From assembly GCF_002443255.2 (NCBI RefSeq), contig NW_019211454.1, forward strand, positions 137,936-201,935: a DNA stretch of 64,000 nucleotides, in the 5' to 3' direction. Every line of letters begins with the position of its first letter. The first letter of the stretch is position 1. The stretch is from Varroa destructor. Lineage: Eukaryota > Arthropoda > Arachnida > Mesostigmata > Varroidae. Under the pieces are notes generated by a model. It had not been told where the DNA came from, made no database searches, and was given only the letters and a program-made list of their open reading frames with translations. The translations under genes and the position numbers were made by a program. This document shows positions 36,802 to 48,600 of the stretch, in pieces.

Positions 36802-37260
36802 TCAACAATTTGCTTTTTGCTGCTTGAGGAGAGCAAGGCTACGTGCTGCCCGAGAGAAAGTGATAAAAATTGTTCCGTGTGTGATCACTAGCCCGGAGAT
36901 ATAAGCCACCGAAATCGTATATTTGGCCATGTGATTTGTGAAGAACCATTGCAAACGCCTGTCGCACAAGAGGCTGATGACTTTGCATGGACGCCTGTTT
37001 AAATCTAACATTATTCGAGGAATGAGAATACTTGGCTTTCAACTTGCTTGCTTGCGGTAATCTTTACTTGGATAAAATTGTTAACGCTTCTTCTATAGAA
37101 GCTGCAGTTCTTCTATAGCGTTGAAATTCTGCAGTGACATTATGATGGCATATTTTTAACCTTAATTCACAGAGTACAAGATTAGCTAGATCCGCTAAGT
37201 TCGAGCATTCCGATAGAAAAACCAGAATATTTTCTTTTTTTAGCAAATGTTTGATGAAAC
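36802..37260 (-). CDS. possible terminal exons of an unrecognised minus-strand gene
   Basis: Two minus-strand segments can be spliced in frame through a 73-nt GT-AG intron (GTAAAG near 37067, AAACAG at 36995). The first (to 37068) reads ENILVFLSECSNLADLANL and continues hydrophilic. The second (36994-36802) reads RPCKVISLLCDRRLQWFF and then a hydrophobic stretch ISVAYISGLVITHGTIFI, stop at 36802. A minus-strand AATAAA (about 36780) lies about 20 bases past the stop. Family unknown. Confidence 0.25.
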
Positions 37261-38172
37261 TGGAGATTCATAAATTTCATATGTAGTAATGAGATTATTC
37301 ATTATATTCATGATATATAATAAAATATATCTCGTATTTGTAATAGAGTTGTTTTTTTTGAATAACTAAGTACTTGGCGTGGCGTTCCAAGGGTCATCAT
37401 GCTTCTGTCACACAAACGTATAGATAGCATTGTGAAAGCCAGTACACAGTGATATATAACAGTCCAATTTCAATCACTAATAGTGAACAACATTGTTCTT
37501 CAATGGTTATATGACAAGCAGATGTGTCGCCGCTGATGAGAAGAATCGATGATCACGCAGACAGAAGGAAAGGATAGATCGCTTTTTTATTACAAAGAAA
37601 AAAAAAGAACCGAAAAGAGGCACCTCGTAATATCAACTTACGGTTCGATTCACAGTTGAATTCGGTTTTGTAAATCTGAAAAAATTGTTGAAGATTAATT
37701 TTCATCATTCATCGCTGTTGTACTTGATAAGACAGCTCTGTTGTAAGTGAAAAATGCCCCATAATCTTCTGAAACGCTTCATTTTTAATAATATCTGTAA
37801 TTAAAGCATTCCTAATTAAGAGGTTTTGCTAAATTATGATACAGTACTCGAAACTGGTTATTTCAAGGGTCAAATTAATTATATCTTTTCAAGCTTTTTT
37901 ATATGACACGCATTCTAAGGCCTAGTTTTTCTTAATAATCGTAGCCGCTGAGCGCGTGATACTTAATTAGGCATTTTAATTCCCTTCCATATTAACAGAG
38001 CCAGCAAACAATTTAACTAACATTATTTTTATCATGTTAATCTTCCAGATAAGATAATGTATAGTAAAGTATCGCTATAGTTCGATATAATCATCAGCGA
38101 AATTTAATCACAATCACCGTTTGTCCAATTTTACTTTGAGAAGTACAGCTTTTTAATGAGGCAACGTCCCAG

Positions 38173-38397
38173 TCATTTTCTTTGTCGTATTCGCATCTAA
38201 AGCTGGCGTCTACTGAAACCACTCAATGGTTGCTGACTAGCCGGGACGGGTGTTCCGGCGTTCAAAGCATTGCTGGGTTGTATTGCAATAGTAAACCACG
38301 AAGTTCCTTCGGGCGAAGCTCAATTAGGATCAACAACGACAAAGGCAAGAGTGCAGATGCCGTCAATCTAATCTTCTTTTTAAGGACAAATGAGCAG
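38173..38397 (+). CDS. orphan coding-like exon, 75 codons
   Basis: Acceptor GTCCCAG and donor CAG|GTAAAC bound 225 bases open in phase 0 at both ends. The text begins SFSLSYSHLKLASTETTQW and ends FFLRTNEQ, hydrophilic and Ser-rich in the middle. A short next exon at 38492-38521 (after TTTGGTTTTAG) would end the protein in phase at TAG. No upstream exon or family was recognised, so the gene assignment is open. Confidence 0.28.
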
Positions 38398-38804
38398 GTA
38401 AACTGAATTACATGCGTGCTATACACGATTATTTTAAAGTTAGACAATATCTAAAAGTACATATTGGGCACATATGTTATTTTGGTTTTAGCTGTCAACG
38501 ACGGTCTTGCCTCTGAGATAGTCCGAAAGGAAAATGAAAGGAACAGAATAGAATGACAGCGAAATATACGAAGGATTTACGTGTTAAAGCAAAGGGGCAC
38601 CATTGAAGAAAAACAAGAACCGCAAAATATTAGTTTGAACAAGCAGCAGTAACGTCTGAAGTTAGGGCAGTAGTAGCGGTAGTCAGATTGTGTCTGTGTT
38701 GAAGTTACTGACGATGGTCGTTGATGGTCTCCGTTAAGAATCGTTTGTTACCCGACTGTGAAGTAAGTAAGGAGCCAATGCTGTCACAGCCGCATCATCG
38801 AGCT

Positions 38805-39180
38805 GGGTTTCAGCTTCTTGGGAAAGGGCGAGTGATGACCGCGGGTTGACTGGCACTTCGGTGGCTGCAAGTGCGCTCCAGTACCGCCCCTGCGACGCGG
38901 ATAGCGCGAACAAAATGCGCTGGCAGGGAGAGATGAGGGGTTGAATCCGAACCCGAAGTGCCCGACGAGCAGGCGAGTAAATTGAAGCGGACAGCGAGCC
39001 TCGCGCGACTAAGCCTGGCGGCGGCAGAAACAGCAGCAAAAGTAGCAACCACGATCGGACAGTCTGCTTGGGCGTGGAGCCGTGCGGAACTATAGACGCC
39101 GCCATTTCGGTCCAATCGGCTATGAGTTCCGCTTACCAGCTATAAGTCGTTAGCGGCTGGCCACTAGGCGCCATCTTTAG
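38805..39180. promoter_or_regulatory. CpG-rich promoter block upstream of the Cad96Ca-like gene
   Basis: This is the most GC- and CpG-rich stretch in the window. It carries GCCGCCATTT (39098-39107) and GGCGCCATCTTT (39167-39178), both YY1/Pho-type motifs, and a CCAAT box at 39112-39116. It ends about 390 bases before the kinase gene's start codon on the same strand. I infer a promoter. The minus-strand frame 38734-39105 across it begins MAASIVPHGSTPKQ then a Leu-rich run, so a divergent gene is an alternative. Confidence 0.45.
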
Positions 39181-39571
39181 CAGTCGATCCACATCAGCGA
39201 CAAAGAAAATCATCAACAGGCAAACTGTTTTTAACTTTTAAAAATACTCTTTAATACGAATATGCGAAAGTGCTTCATAAGCTTCTATACTTCGGAATAC
39301 TAGTGTGCTCTACCATTGTTGGTGTATTGCGTCTTCAGTGAATTAGCAAAAAAAAAAAGACAATTCAGTTGCCAGGATGGTTAACTTGTAAAAAGCTTGC
39401 TTTTAATATATAAAGGAAGAATATGCAAGGGGTCACAATGGGAATTTCAATTATCTTAACGATCCCTTTGTAGTGAGAATTTTGAAGCAGATGCCACTAA
39501 GTGGGACAAATCAACAACTAAAGCCTGCGGTCGCTAAAGCTCAGCAAAAAGGAAAGCACTTCCGGTTTAAG

Positions 39572-39620
39572 ATGGACTTTCTACTGCGTGTTTTATACTA
39601 TGTTTGGCTTAGTCTTTTGG
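39572..39620 (+). CDS. Cad96Ca: Cad96Ca-like exon 1 (signal peptide)
   Basis: ATG in the context TTTAAGATGG, encoding MDFLLRVLYYVWLSLL, then donor G|GTAAGT in phase 1. It joins exactly to 44318 to give LLGLANLA, a typical signal-peptide end. An in-frame ATG at 39491 would add 27 residues and bury the signal peptide, so 39572 is preferred. Confidence 0.75.
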
Positions 39621-42600
39621 GTAAGTAAAGCGGTTACTCTGGTGATATTCGAAGTAATACCGGTATCATAATCCATAGCATAACACAGAACTATATAGCT
39701 GACTTCTTTCCGTCCCTAGCTAATCGATTTCCAGATGCTTTTTACGTATTACTAACTGTTTTCTAAGTAACTCTGTAAGTACTTTTTATGCAATATGCCA
39801 GAAAATATTAGCACACACAATAAAGGGTTGAACTACTTCTTTTTTATCGGTTAACGTATTTCATGTGCAGGGCAAAAGGAATACATTAAGTATAAGGCCA
39901 ATATGTTTACGGATATTATATCATCAGAATCTTACCAAAAACTTCAGATTTTAAATTTGCGGTTAAGATTATACCTAACACATCGGCAGATAATGTGATA
40001 ATTGAGCACGATGCAATACGTTTCTATACTAGAAACTTCAGTTATTATGATGTGGCTACCGGTACCGATTCGGATTCATTTAATGAACTGCGTTGTCTGA
40101 AACTGGTGTGCCACTTTGAGTTATTGCTTATTCCTCAAACTGCTGTAACCTTAAATACCGTTCGTTCTGGTCATTTATTGTCCCAAAATACTTTTATTTG
40201 AGTAACCACCAAGGGAAGTTAGCTGATGTAATTCTTTTGCGCCCTCAACTCCGTTTAATGGACCAGAAGAAAGATAAGTAAAAATGATTGCATATTCAAA
40301 TCTCCGTGTGTTCTGTATATAAAAACTCAGTATTGTAGGCTGAAATTTACGTTTTCGATCTGAACAGATGGTCTATTTTGGGGTACCGATAAAACCTGTG
40401 TCCTAATTTTTGTCATTTGGGAAATTTCCGTAGCAGTTGGGGTATTCTCACTTGCCAACGATGCAGGCGGAAAGGCAATCACGGACTAAAAAGAAGATTG
40501 CCATCAATTTTAGATCATTTTTGTAGGGGCCTATAAACGAGTAACTGCGGTTCGCATAGTGTTTGTCTTCTGTAATGGACCCTGCAGGCTCATTTTTCCT
40601 ACGTTACCTATTTAATGCTGTTCCTGCTTCACTTTGAAAATTTGAAAATAAAGCACTATCACTTACCGTTAGCAATGGTGGCTAAGTTCTGTCTGAGTCA
40701 AGTCTGAGTAAAATATTTAGTCTTATTTGTCATAGCTGACATCAGAGTTATTCATGATTGGTCATCAGTGTTCATATCTGCAGGTCAACATACCAAGCTT
40801 GGCTGCAGCCATATTGGACGCACACATTTTTGCAGAAAGTAAGGAAACGCATTGCCATCGGATTGTTTCCGTGAGCTCATATGGTACAAGAATCTGGAAC
40901 ACAACGATCCTCATTTATGGGGCCGATAATGAGTTATTATTTATGTGTGCGACCGTTATCCATATTGAGCAATATTTGTTACTGGGTATGTGTGATAACT
41001 TACTTATCATGTATGGCGAATTTCATAGAGGAATCCAGTGGTTCGTACGTGTGTGCACTCGACTGCAGGCTGCATGCTTTCTTTGACAGCTTTTCTTGTA
41101 TACTATTGTATGTTACTCTTTGCGTCCTCTACTGCCTAAATTAATTACCACTGTAAATTTGTAATAAAGTTAATTCATTTTTCATTATTGGGCCACATAT
41201 TCCAATAGTACGTACTAAGCACATTTAAACAAAAAGCTATAATGACAGAACACCGACAAAGCTAAAAAAATTTGTTTATTTTTACAGTACACCTACAAAC
41301 GTACCTACGAACATCATTTGTGAAGTCATCTAATGTTTGTTACGCAGTTTGGGAGTACAGTATGTACCCGTGATGCAACGTGTATGCTTATTTATTTCTG
41401 GGATATGTGAGGTAATCTAACGATATCCAGCATATATATATATAGGCTATGGCAGGGTAGATGTGTTAATATTTACTTATGCTTGATTCCGTTAGACTGG
41501 TCGCGTAAGTACTGTATTGTGGTGCATACTTTTGGAGAGAAGGTAGCTAACCGATAGAATGGGTCAATATTGTAGAAATTTATCATATTGTAATGTATTA
41601 TGTTGGATAAATCAGGGACTAATATCTCTAGCCTACCAGTAAATTAGTACTACAATTTAAACCATAGTTTTTATTACTATCATAATTGGTGTTGGATGTT
41701 CTAATGCTTTTCGATAACAGCAACAACAACAGAATTTACGCTTTGATATACAAACCACCTGAATTATGGAGCTAATAGCCCAGTGATTTGAAATACAGCT
41801 GATCCACGGCTATATCTAATGCCAATTTTCACGCCAATAGGGCAACATCATCTGGCAAGTAGATTTCGATGCGCGGACTACAGTAGCACCTATATCAACC
41901 AAGAATTTGTGCGAAACCTTCGAGATATACACCATTAAATATTTTTGCTCTTTTAAAGTAGAAAATGTTCATTTGCCGTAAAAGAAAGTATTCAGAAAAT
42001 TACTATTTGAAAATAACCATGCAGTGTGTGAACATCGCATTAATATCAAAATGCTTCCAAACGTATCCCTGTTAAAGAAACATTAGCTTTTTCGGCGCAA
42101 AGCTATTTGCTTTGCTGCCTTGTAGCAAGTGTTATATATAAAGCGTAACGTTTGAAGCCGATAAAATTGTCCTAGAATGTGGCCTGATGTTAACCAGCAT
42201 CAGCGTGTTCAATATGCTCGCCGGAGTGGCTTTGGTGGTAACATGGACGAGATCATAGGGTGTGAAGTTCTTCTTTTGCGGTATTTCATGCCTGTTTTTG
42301 TTCATAGTGAGAGCGTATATTTTTAAAAGATGCCCGACATACCTTGGAGGAGAATGTGCATAGAGACGTTTTATCCATACGATCCGAAGCTCTTGAGAGC
42401 GTAGCACCAACTCAAGAGGCCAATAATATTTATGACGCCTAGAACAACTTGAAAGTAGTGTCTTAATTACGCATTCACTAATCCGCAAACATATTCACGC
42501 TGGATTGAATCAAAAGGTATTGTAGAAGTCAAAACTAGTAGACGGACGGGGGCAACAATAAAGTAAAATGTAAAAGAAAAGAGATACAAAACGGAGTATA

Positions 42601-45600
42601 AAAAAACAGAACAAATGATAGCTTGAATAGGTGTTGAGATACGAAATGATGCAAGTGGGCCAAGAAAGTGAGTCCAGCAAAAGTAAGGGTGACACAAAAG
42701 GTGAAAATGTAACAGACTGCTAACGCGATGTCGTGGAACATAACGATGAGGACGAGGATTTGGATGATATCCTGGTTAACGATGCAATAATCGGCCTATT
42801 ATCAGTCAGCGAATCCTAATGGAAGATACTGGGGGCAAATCTGAAGATATAACTACAGAGACAAGCGAATGCGTAGTGGTGGAACTGTGAGTAGTAAATT
42901 TTAAGTCAATAACTCTGGTCTTTTTAGAATAAGCGAGACCAGCAGACATGCATGTTATGACTGTTCTAAGTCATTTTTGAAACAAGATGTTTGCTTGGTG
43001 GTATTTTGACACCATGTCCGAACGATTAATCTGAGCAGTTAGAGGTTGCTGGTCTGGTCCGCAAAGTGGGATATGTTTCCGCTAAGCTTCAGGCTTTTAA
43101 GGCTTGACATTAGCTAATATTTTGTGGTAATATGTATTAAGTAGATAGTATTCACAGCAAAGGGTTGAGGAAACCACATTCTGGCATGTATTTAAAATGT
43201 TCGCACATTCGAGATTACCGCCTTAACTTTCGATGAAAGTCGATTTCATCATACCAGTAGCAGCTCTGCTTATCGCACTAACCAGGTTTGAGACACAGAT
43301 TTGTCTTTTTACTAATTTATATTTTATTGTATATCTATGAGATTCCATTGTATACTTATCCGAGGGTTTCAATATATCTTCACTGTACAGGCTCAGAGCT
43401 TTTCATAAGTTAGAGAACCTGTGCATTTATCATCAAGTTGGTAGTGGTTACCTTGTATTCCCAGAGTAGTAGTAATAATAATCTTGAAATGTCTTTAAAA
43501 TATGGATTTAAATAATCATATCCAGGTTTATGTGTAATCTAGTTTAATTCATTAAATATGCATGTTGCTTACGTGTTTAACACGGAAACCAAGTTGCCTA
43601 TTTGTATCATAAAAGGCGACTACTCGAATTGTTAATGGGTCTAGGGTCACCAGACACTTTGCATAGATGGTCAACCCAATAGCACACTCAAGCAAAGTGT
43701 GCCTTTGAACCTCATTCAGTGGAACCTCCTCGTCTGTCAAAAAGATGGCTCACTTAATTTCAGTGCACTTTAAATCAAAATACAATTGTATGTTCTTTTC
43801 GGCTTTGAAATCCTGTGATTAGGTAGGCCAGCTATATCAAAACTGATATTGCCGCCGTGAAATGAACATACGTTTTAATGACTTTTTTCTGTTTATAGTC
43901 CTAGGCGTTTTTTAGTCCATATTTAGGTTTTTCTCCCTACTATATTCATTTAGAATAAACAGGCTATGATCTTTAACTAAGTCGTAAGGTGTAGTCGTTT
44001 GTGACTCGATAATTCTGCTACACTATCATAAAATATGGTAGATAACAGTCCATGCAATTTTTCTGCGTCTTCTAATGCTTTTCTAATTTTTGACGTAAAT
44101 CTTTTCAAATTTGTACAATCTATTTTACAGCAGGTATACCAATGATTGATCCATATATTGTCAATTAAATCTGGGTGATGTTTGCGGCAAACTTTTTGAC
44201 TCTAATAAGGAGAAGAAAAAAGCAAAAAGCACCTAGATCTGACAACTAAATCGAGAGTCAATATTGTTAGAAAAAATCTAATTTCCAACTTCTGTTGTAT
44301 ATTTGTTTATTTTACAGGGCTAGCTAATTTAGCGCATGTTGAATCAGGTTTTGCGCGTTCTCGGGTCGACTCTGGAAGAGGAAACCATGTTAGAGCGGGT
44401 GTTGTACACAATACCCCGCCGTCGTTCACATCACATCGGGACTGGATTGTTGATGAAAGTCACCATGTTGATGAAAGAGTGTTTGCTGTAAGAGCTGTTG
44501 ATCCTGATGGAGATCCAATTCGGTTTAGTCTGGCGCCCGCGTTATTCCGTGATGGTTCGAGCTATTTTCGTGTAGATCCGATTACGGGCGAGGTTTTCCT
44601 TTCCAAGAGTCTCAAAGGTATGGGAGCTAATGACTTGTACATAAATATACGAGCTGATGATGGACACCACCAGGTCAAGATGGAAATCGGCATTAAGATA
44701 GTAGGAGCTAACCACGGTTCGCCGCAGGAGCGTAAAGACGAACTGGATGCAGCTCCGAGTAAACCTTCTATATCGGACATAAGACAGCCAGCATCCACAG
44801 GGCACGACATCAACTTAGCCTCACTGCCACAACCTAATCCTTCGGACGACGCCAAAAGTTTTTCTGACGTACAGGAAACTTCGAATCATAATGTAGTCAT
44901 ACTTGTACTAATAGGGACAATAATTTTAATATTCACGATAGTATTATCTTTTTTTTGGAGGAAATGGGCAGGTCTAGAGGAGTCAGCTGGATCCAAGGAA
45001 AAAGTTCAATCGGTGAGTAAAAGAAAAACAAAATTTGTGAAGCCTTTAAAGGAACTTTGGGCACTTGCTGTAGCTGGCTTGCATTTCCTATTCAAATGAC
45101 GTTCATTGAAGAGCTTTCATTGAAAACATTCTGACGAGATGCAACGGCTCCGATACGTACTTTACGCTCAGACTAAATTATTTTCATCTCTTGCATGTAA
45201 TTTTAGTCGAAAAGACCAAAAATATTCCAAAGTATATAAACAACCACATCTTACTCATCTTGGAGCAGACATTGTGCGTTAATATGGCGGAATGCTAAGA
45301 GAAAGTATATCAACGTGCACAAACGTCTATCAATGTTAACCCACTAACCTTGTACGTTTATTAATACATGGCAATTTAACATAAGGCGTTAAGGCTAGGG
45401 GTTTCAGATAGGGCGTCCTCTAGACAGAGGCATATATACAGTTATTATTATGATTATTAAAATAAACTTTAACGACTGAATTTCCGCGCGAACAATCACT
45501 AACTAAGCTCAAAATATCAACATCAGACTAGGGCTTTACTGGTAGAAATGATCATTCAACAGAAAATTCATTCTGAGCTTTTTAAAATGCTCAGCACAGC

Positions 45601-48600
45601 AAATTTCGTAGTAGCAGCTTCATCACCAACTTAGCTAATTATAAATATTGCAACCATATATGTCTTAATTACAGAAAGGAAGCTTTTTCAACTTGGGAAA
45701 TGACAAGGATCACAAAGACGCAAACAAAGAGATAGCCTTGTCCAGACTACCATCACAGCCGGCGTGGGCTGCAGTGCTCGAGAAAAGAGAGCCGGTACTT
45801 AAACCGGCCGAGTTCTTCAATACAGTGAGTTAGGCATTTTTCGCGCATACAAAAAGATAACAAAAAAGCTGAATATGGCATTAATCGCTCAAACGAGCGG
45901 ATATGACGCTTACACATGCCAGTCACTACACTCTAAAACGCGCTTTGCGCTAAGGTGAACCACTCCGGAGATCATCAGATATTCTTATTTTGTTTCTTAA
46001 TCAACGTTAAGTTACTTTATCAACTGACGAATCTCTAGTTCTTCAACTTGTTAAAAAGCTTTGCTTCTTCACAAATTGGCGTTTTTCGTAGAAAATCATT
46101 ACGCCGAATACGGCTTTGCGTGCAGTACCTTGATTTTAACTTAGCATACTGTCAGACAGGCCCTTGGCGTATTAGAAAATGAACTTCCGCCACCATAACT
46201 GTTTTAGCGCACATTAGCAACAGTTCAAACATGTTATCGCTGTTATGAGCGGTTAATGAGTAAAACAAAACGTAGAGCCCTGAAGGATTTTTTAGAAGTC
46301 GCATGAAAGCTGGCCTATAGTATAGCGTGTCGATCCCGGGCAAAGCAGTAAGCTTTTAATCTTGATGTAGGTTCGGCCAGCGCAAAACTTGATCTTTGCT
46401 CAAATTTCGAAAACAATGCAGCTTTCGGCCGCGATAGGTTTGTTTTTTTTCTAGAAAGTTTTTTTTTTCTGATTTAAATGATAGCGGATGAATGCTGTCC
46501 GCGTCAACAGACAGCCCGCCGAAGTTTGTCTGAGCCTGAATGCCCTGTCCGGTGTAGTTGTTGCCTTGTTTGCCGTGGCGCAGAGCGATGATGTAAGACA
46601 ATGCCTTTTTATGTACAGTTGATGCAACAAGCTAAACAGCTACCAGATTTCATTTTACTGCTTCATCAGTCTTTTTCCTTTTTCCTTCCTTTTACGGACA
46701 GAGAAACAACCGTGTGAATGCGCTTATTAGAAACAACAGTCATTGTTCTAGAGCCTTTGGCGGCTACGTGCGTCTTGTGTAACGTAAATGCAAAAACGCT
46801 TGAATGATTAGCGGACAATTCTCGAGTCGATCTCTTATATTGGCTTACCTATTGACAAATGATTTGTGATAATAATTCATTGCCGTAGTTGTGTTCTTGG
46901 CATAAAATGTTGTCGAATCCATCTAGCAAAGACGAACTTAACCCGGGACATCCGTCGGGTTTCCAGCCTTACTAAAAACGCTGCCTTACACAAAGCGTCT
47001 ATCCGCGTCTCAGCGCCATCTAAGGCCCTGCATTAAATTCTTGCTGTAGAAATCCGATCCGTTTTAGTTTTATTGCATAATTTATCTATATACGTGCATC
47101 AGCGTACATTTTAAAGGACAAAGTTGGTAAGGATTTGATACAGCCACGGCGGCCTTTCTACTATCGACAGCTATGCGCATCCGATTAAGCTGTGGGAAGC
47201 AGCGTGGTATTTTGCACGCACATACTCGCAGCTGATAAGATGCCATAGCATGCGTGGCTTAATTAGAAAACAAGCAACCCATGTGATGGATTCTTTTCAA
47301 CCAAAACTCTTCTTTTACCACTTTCAGTTAACGGATGACAAGTGGGAATTTCCGCGGACTAAATTAAAAGTTTTACAACACATTAGCGAAGGTTGCTTTG
47401 GACAGGTATGTAACTTAGAATCGTACTGATTAAATCAGAGAAATTCATCCGGCTACTCATTTATGTAGAATGGTTGGAATACGGGAAGAGTTTGTATTTT
47501 GCAAAAATACTTTTGCAATAGTCTAGGTTTATATTTATTTCTCTCATTCAACACTAATCGAAGAACAAATTATTCCAGAAAAACTCGAATAAATAGTAGC
47601 CTGGTAGTATATACTCTGTTCAGCATGGCTGTAGTATTGTCATTTTCATCGTTTTAATCTTTAAGGTTTGGAAGTATGAAGCATTCCAAACTGGAAGTAA
47701 CGAGGATTCAAGGTGCAAGAAATTTTCGGATGGTAAAACAAGCAGTGGGTCCTCGATAATCGTCGCCGTCAAGACCCTGAAAGATCCGAAGTCTGAGCAA
47801 GGAAGGCAGGATCTATTGAACGAACTGGAGATTATGAAATTACTTGATCCACATCCAAATGTTGTCACTTTACTGGGTTGCTGCACCGAAAGAGGTGATT
47901 ATGCTGCACTTTTTTCTTAAATCTATAATCCTTTTAAAACAATAACATAGTCCTTGATAGAAAAAATCGACTTCTTAAGTAAAGATACTAATGAATCGGA
48001 CGGCACATGTTTTAGTAGATATTGTGATATATTATGTGCAAGGTTCCATGGCAATAGGTGCCAGCCAATCGCCATACCTACGATGTTGGCGCTAGCATTT
48101 TAAGCTGCTGAAATATATTTTGTTATTACTATGTGAGTAAGGTAGCAATAGACTCTGGCTGAATTGCTCCATATGGCGGTCAAGGATATAAATGAACAAA
48201 GCAAAAAGGTAGTGATGTTTCTCGCCAAACTATCCAACGCTAAACAGAACAGAACGAGACAGTTGGCCAAAAACAATACAATTATTCAAATAGTTTTGTC
48301 CATTTTCACAACGTCTGCTTCGATAGATCCGCTGTTCGTAATAATGGAATATATTAGCCTTGGAAAACTGCAGACCTTCCTTCGTGAGAACCGCCGACCT
48401 TTTACAGAACAAAGAGATTCATTCGACGCCAGATCAGCGCCACTTACCTCGACCGAGCTGACGCAATTCGGTTATCAAGTCGCCAAAGGAATGGAATATA
48501 TTGCTTCAAAGGTACCACTATTAGACTTGGCACACCATAAACCTCTGTTCTATGACAGACAAATATTCCTTCAGTCTTAAGCTTCTTAAAGTCTTACAGT

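Noticed and set aside
40754..41086. 110-codon + strand open frame in kinase intron 1
   Set aside because: Protein-like in parts, but two overlapping frames are equally open and no donor or motif supports either.
42132..42488. 118-codon minus-strand open frame
   Set aside because: No recognisable motif, no clear splice sites, and it lies in the kinase gene's intron. Kept as chance or old repeat.
42467..42741. Hydrophobic minus-strand frames
   Set aside because: Shadows of the acidic + strand segment and A-rich sequence; three overlapping frames are open for composition reasons.
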